From an uncultured Erysipelotrichaceae bacterium (lineage in GTDB: Bacteria; Bacillota_I; Bacilli_A; RF39; UBA660): a stretch of 7,961 nt of DNA. The notes under the pieces were generated by a model. That model was not told where the DNA came from. It saw only the letters and a list, made by a program, of their open reading frames with translations, and searched no databases. The stretch covers positions 1 through 7,961 of the forward strand of contig CACXFY010000019.1 of NCBI GenBank assembly GCA_902767005.1, given 5' to 3'. Of this stretch, positions 5,687 through 7,961 are shown one piece after another. Position numbers and translations under genes: made by a program. Within the stretch, counting starts at the first letter, position 1, and each line of letters opens with the position of its first letter.

Positions 5687-6934
5687 ATGGCAAAAAAACA
5701 AAGTAAACCTTATAGTAATAGAACTAATTCTTATACGAGAAAGAAGAGTTCTACTGATAAGAAGACAACTAGTAAAAAGACTACAACTACTAAGAAAAGT
5801 ACTACTCCAAAGAAAAAAGATATTAAAACTGAAAAATTAAAAGAGATAGAAGAGTTAGAAAAGAAATTAGAAGCAACTACTAGAATTAGAGTTGATAAAG
5901 ATAGAATTGAAGATACTGGTAGCTTAGATACTAGTTTCTTAGATGGTAAATCTAGTAGGAGTAAGAAGAATAAAAACATTTTAAAAGAAGAAATTGTTAA
6001 AGATGATTTTGAGGTAGTAGAGGATGAGGAAGTAATTGATATTCCTTTTAGTGATATTAATTTAGAAGAAACTAAAGAGATTAAGAAGGAAGAAAAGAAA
6101 ACTACTCCAAAGAAAAAGGCAACAAAAAAAGAAATGCCTGACTTTTTATTGGATGATTTTAAGAGTAGTCCTTCTAAAAGAAAGTTAGATTCTGATAATG
6201 AAGTAGGTCCTAAAGAGAAAAAGGAACCAAAAAAACCATTATTTAGTTATGTTATTTATAGTGCTTGTGGTTTAATATTTATTGGTTTATGTGTAATGGG
6301 AATGATGGCATTACATCATGTGTTAACTACTAAACCAGTGGTTAAATATAGAGTAAAAGAAGTAGTTAAGAATAAAGTAGATGATAATTATTTATTTTTA
6401 GGTGATTCTCTTACTGATTTTTATGATTTAGAAAAATTTTATCCAGATATGCCGGTTGTTAATAGCGGAGTAAATGGAAATAGAACAGATGCTATTATAG
6501 ATAATATGAAGGAGAGAGTATATCAATATAATCCTTCTAAAGTATTTATACTTATTGGTATTAATGATATTTTAGATGGAAGAGATGCTAGTGAGATTAG
6601 TAATTCTATTAAAGAGATTGTTGATGGTATACAAGATAATAGACCATATGCAGAAATATATGTGGAGAGTCTATATCCTATTAATAATAGTGAAAATGAA
6701 AAGATTGATTTAGAAATGGTCAATGTATTAAGAAATAATGATAAGATTAAGAGTATAAATAAAGAAATTAAGAAGATGTGTAAGGAAAAGAAAGTTACTT
6801 ATATAGACTTATATTCTTTATTAGTAGATGATAATGATCAATTAAATATAGATTATACTACTGAGGGATTGCATTTAAATAATGATGGTTATAAAGTAGT
6901 AACTGATGAATTAATGAAATATATCAAGAAATAG
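5687..6934 (+). CDS. Membrane-tethered SGNH/GDSL-family esterase with long disordered cytoplasmic tail
   Basis: This is a predicted extracytoplasmic hydrolase, probably deacylating a wall polymer, glycan or lipid; the substrate is unknown. Of 415 residues, 1-184 are low-complexity and should be disordered. They are Lys/Thr-rich at first (SYTRKK to TTPKKK, 15-44), then mixed acidic/basic, with TTPKKK again at 139-144. One membrane helix (about 185-208) leads to the SGNH domain (about 234-415). Its blocks are visible: GDSLTDF with nucleophile Ser241 (codon 6407-6409), NSGVNGNRT with Gly261 and Asn264, IGIND with Asn293, and TTEGLHLN with His396. The third catalytic residue, three before His, is normally Asp and here Glu393. 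The cytoplasmic basic region puts the esterase outside by the positive-inside rule. The AGAGG ribosome site supports the start. The VanW-family gene begins 11 bases after the stop, so the two share an operon. SGNH membership is firm; the specificity is open. Confidence 0.88.
   Translation: MAKKQSKPYSNRTNSYTRKKSSTDKKTTSKKTTTTKKSTTPKKKDIKTEKLKEIEELEKKLEATTRIRVDKDRIEDTGSLDTSFLDGKSSRSKKNKNILKEEIVKDDFEVVEDEEVIDIPFSDINLEETKEIKKEEKKTTPKKKATKKEMPDFLLDDFKSSPSKRKLDSDNEVGPKEKKEPKKPLFSYVIYSACGLIFIGLCVMGMMALHHVLTTKPVVKYRVKEVVKNKVDDNYLFLGDSLTDFYDLEKFYPDMPVVNSGVNGNRTDAIIDNMKERVYQYNPSKVFILIGINDILDGRDASEISNSIKEIVDGIQDNRPYAEIYVESLYPINNSENEKIDLEMVNVLRNNDKIKSINKEIKKMCKEKKVTYIDLYSLLVDDNDQLNIDYTTEGLHLNNDGYKVVTDELMKYIKK
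5801..6117 (+). repeat. 17-base direct repeat, 300 bases apart, inside the esterase tail
   Basis: ACTACTCCAAAGAAAAA occurs at 5801-5817 and again at 6101-6117, in the same frame. It encodes the TTPKK(K) motif at the start and end of the disordered cytoplasmic region. The span given includes both copies and the unique sequence between them. The exact identity at DNA level could reflect a small internal duplication or simply biased Lys/Thr codon use. Confidence 0.5.
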
Positions 6935-6945
6935 GATGGTTATAT

Positions 6946-7961
6946 ATGAAAGGTAAGATTAATAATAAAACAAAACTTATTATATTAATTACGTTATTAG
7001 TTGTTCTTATCTTTTTTTATATTGGTTTAATATTATATAACTATTTTAGTTTAAAGAAGTATGATACTACAGTGTATCCTAATATATCTTTAGATGGTTT
7101 TGATATGTCTGGTTATAGTTTTGATAGAGTTAAGAATAAATTAGATTTCTATAGTGATTATATTCTTGATAAGAAAGTAACATTTAAAGTAAATGGTAAG
7201 GAATATAAGTATTCTTATAAAGATTTAGGATTAACTATTGATATGGATTCTACAATTAATGAAGTAATAAAATGTCAAAGTAAATTAAGTTATCCAGATA
7301 AATTGAAGTTATCTAATGGTAATAAGAGTATTGATTTAGGAATTACGTATGCTTATGATGAGATTAAAAGTAGAAACTTTTTGAATGCTTTAAGGGGAAT
7401 TACAGAAGTAAAAGTAAAGAATGGTTATTTTGATACTAGTAATGGTGTTAAATATGTAGATGGTGAAGATGGTTATAGTCTTAATGTTGATAATAGTTTA
7501 AAGAAGATTAAGAGTGCTTATCAACAAGGTATTATGGAAGATAGTGTTATTGAATTAGAAGGAGATAGTGTAAAACACTATGGTAATGATAGTTATAAAA
7601 CTATCGATACTATGACTAGTTCATTTAGTACTCCATTTGTACCTAATACATATCTTAGAAATATTAATTTAAATAATGCTTTATCATTAATAAATGGTAC
7701 GGTAGTAGAACCTGGTGAAGTATTTAGTTATTGTAATAAAGCTGGTCCATTTAATAGAGCTGGTTATGTATTCTATTATGAGTTTGTTGGAAATGGTGTG
7801 TGCCAAATAGCAACGACAACTTATAATACAGCGTTACTTGGAGGGCTTGAGATAGTTAAGAGATATCCACATGATAAGAAGAGTTTATATATAGAAGGTG
7901 GATTGGATGCTACTGTTGCTTCTTATTCAAGTGGTTGGTGTGTAGATATGCAATTTAAAAA
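6946..7961 (+). CDS. VanW-family protein with peptidoglycan-binding region, 3'-truncated by the window edge
   Basis: The frame is open from ATG 6946 to the window end (338 codons plus two bases), so the C-terminus is missing. A basic start (MKGKINNKTK) and one membrane helix (about 11-34) lead to an outward region resembling PG_binding_4 domains: YPNISLDGFDMSGYSF (44-59) with SYKDLGLTID (90-99), and a second unit ending at about residue 215. The VanW domain begins near 250: EPGEVFSYCNKAGPF (256-270), then NGVCQIATTTYNTALLGGLE (283-302) with the conserved Cys286, KRYPH with His309, and LDATVA (320-325), all hallmarks of the family. VanW proteins occur widely in Firmicutes without resistance clusters, and their biochemical role is not established; wall association is the reasonable inference. 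AGGA (6933-6936) lies nine bases upstream, overlapping the esterase stop codon, and the 11-base gap implies co-transcription with the esterase. An ATG at 6936 is in another frame and stops after six codons. Confidence 0.92.
   Translation, partial: MKGKINNKTKLIILITLLVVLIFFYIGLILYNYFSLKKYDTTVYPNISLDGFDMSGYSFDRVKNKLDFYSDYILDKKVTFKVNGKEYKYSYKDLGLTIDMDSTINEVIKCQSKLSYPDKLKLSNGNKSIDLGITYAYDEIKSRNFLNALRGITEVKVKNGYFDTSNGVKYVDGEDGYSLNVDNSLKKIKSAYQQGIMEDSVIELEGDSVKHYGNDSYKTIDTMTSSFSTPFVPNTYLRNINLNNALSLINGTVVEPGEVFSYCNKAGPFNRAGYVFYYEFVGNGVCQIATTTYNTALLGGLEIVKRYPHDKKSLYIEGGLDATVASYSSGWCVDMQFK

Noticed and set aside
5731..5979. Minus-strand open frame of 82 codons
   Set aside because: It lies opposite the Lys/Thr-rich part of the esterase gene. 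Its Phe/Leu/Val-rich translation is simply the complement of Lys/Thr/Glu codons, and it has no promoter or ribosome site of its own.
6523..6723. Minus-strand open frame of 66 codons
   Set aside because: It lies within the SGNH catalytic domain on the opposite strand, with no ribosome site and no family resemblance; a shadow of the real gene.
1..7961. Reassigned genetic code (TGA as Trp), as in mollicutes
   Set aside because: Conserved Trp positions use TGG (for example in the ETWH and AQAMIW motifs), and TGA acts as the stop at 5016-5018 and 5582-5584.
1..7961. CRISPR array, insertion sequence, tRNA or rRNA genes
   Set aside because: No regularly spaced repeats, transposase-like frames with terminal inverted repeats, or GC-rich tRNA/rRNA-like segments were seen. 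Coding sequence fills nearly all of the window and no gap exceeds about 105 bases.

Overview
The window is very AT-rich and uses the standard code: TGG encodes Trp, TGA is a real stop at 5582-5584, and TAA and TAG are also used. Strong Shine-Dalgarno sites, TGnTATAAT-type promoters, a sortase with a sorted substrate, and three envelope proteins of Firmicutes type point to a wall-bearing, low-GC Gram-positive bacterium. This is probably a gut-type member of the Bacilli (RF39/Erysipelotrichia-like), but the lineage is inferred from style, not from a marker gene.

Layout. (1) 1-975 is the 3' three quarters of a pyrimidine-nucleoside phosphorylase gene. (2) 984-3565 is a self-contained surface module. 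A promoter is followed by a thioester-domain (TED/TQXA) surface protein with an APDTG sorting signal, a sortase overlapping its end, a five-helix membrane protein of unknown function, and a terminator. (3) 3564-4481, on the minus strand, is a membrane-anchored VanY-type D,D-carboxypeptidase converging on the same terminator. (4) From an intergenic region holding two overlapping, oppositely directed promoters, 4569-5584 runs rightward as two translationally coupled unknown genes (ATGA overlap). (5) 5687-7961 has its own promoter and holds an SGNH-family esterase tethered to the membrane by a long disordered cytoplasmic tail. A VanW-family protein follows 11 bases later and is cut by the window end.

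How the genes fit together. Apart from the phosphorylase and the 4569-5584 pair, every gene acts at the cell envelope. The TED protein is probably a covalent adhesin: its predicted Cys97-Gln164 thioester would react with a host or matrix amine, while the adjacent sortase would anchor its C-terminus. The VanY, SGNH and VanW proteins are typical peptidoglycan or wall-polymer handling factors. No vanA/B-type ligase or VanRS genes are visible, so the VanY/VanW names should not be read as glycopeptide resistance.

The most unusual part is the TED-sortase-5TM module. The sortase has His152 and Cys214 but no arginine after the cysteine. The substrate has a non-standard sorting motif with a weakly charged tail. 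A stable hairpin buries the only strong ribosome-binding site at the junction of the two genes, with no ATG/GTG/TTG at usable distance behind it.
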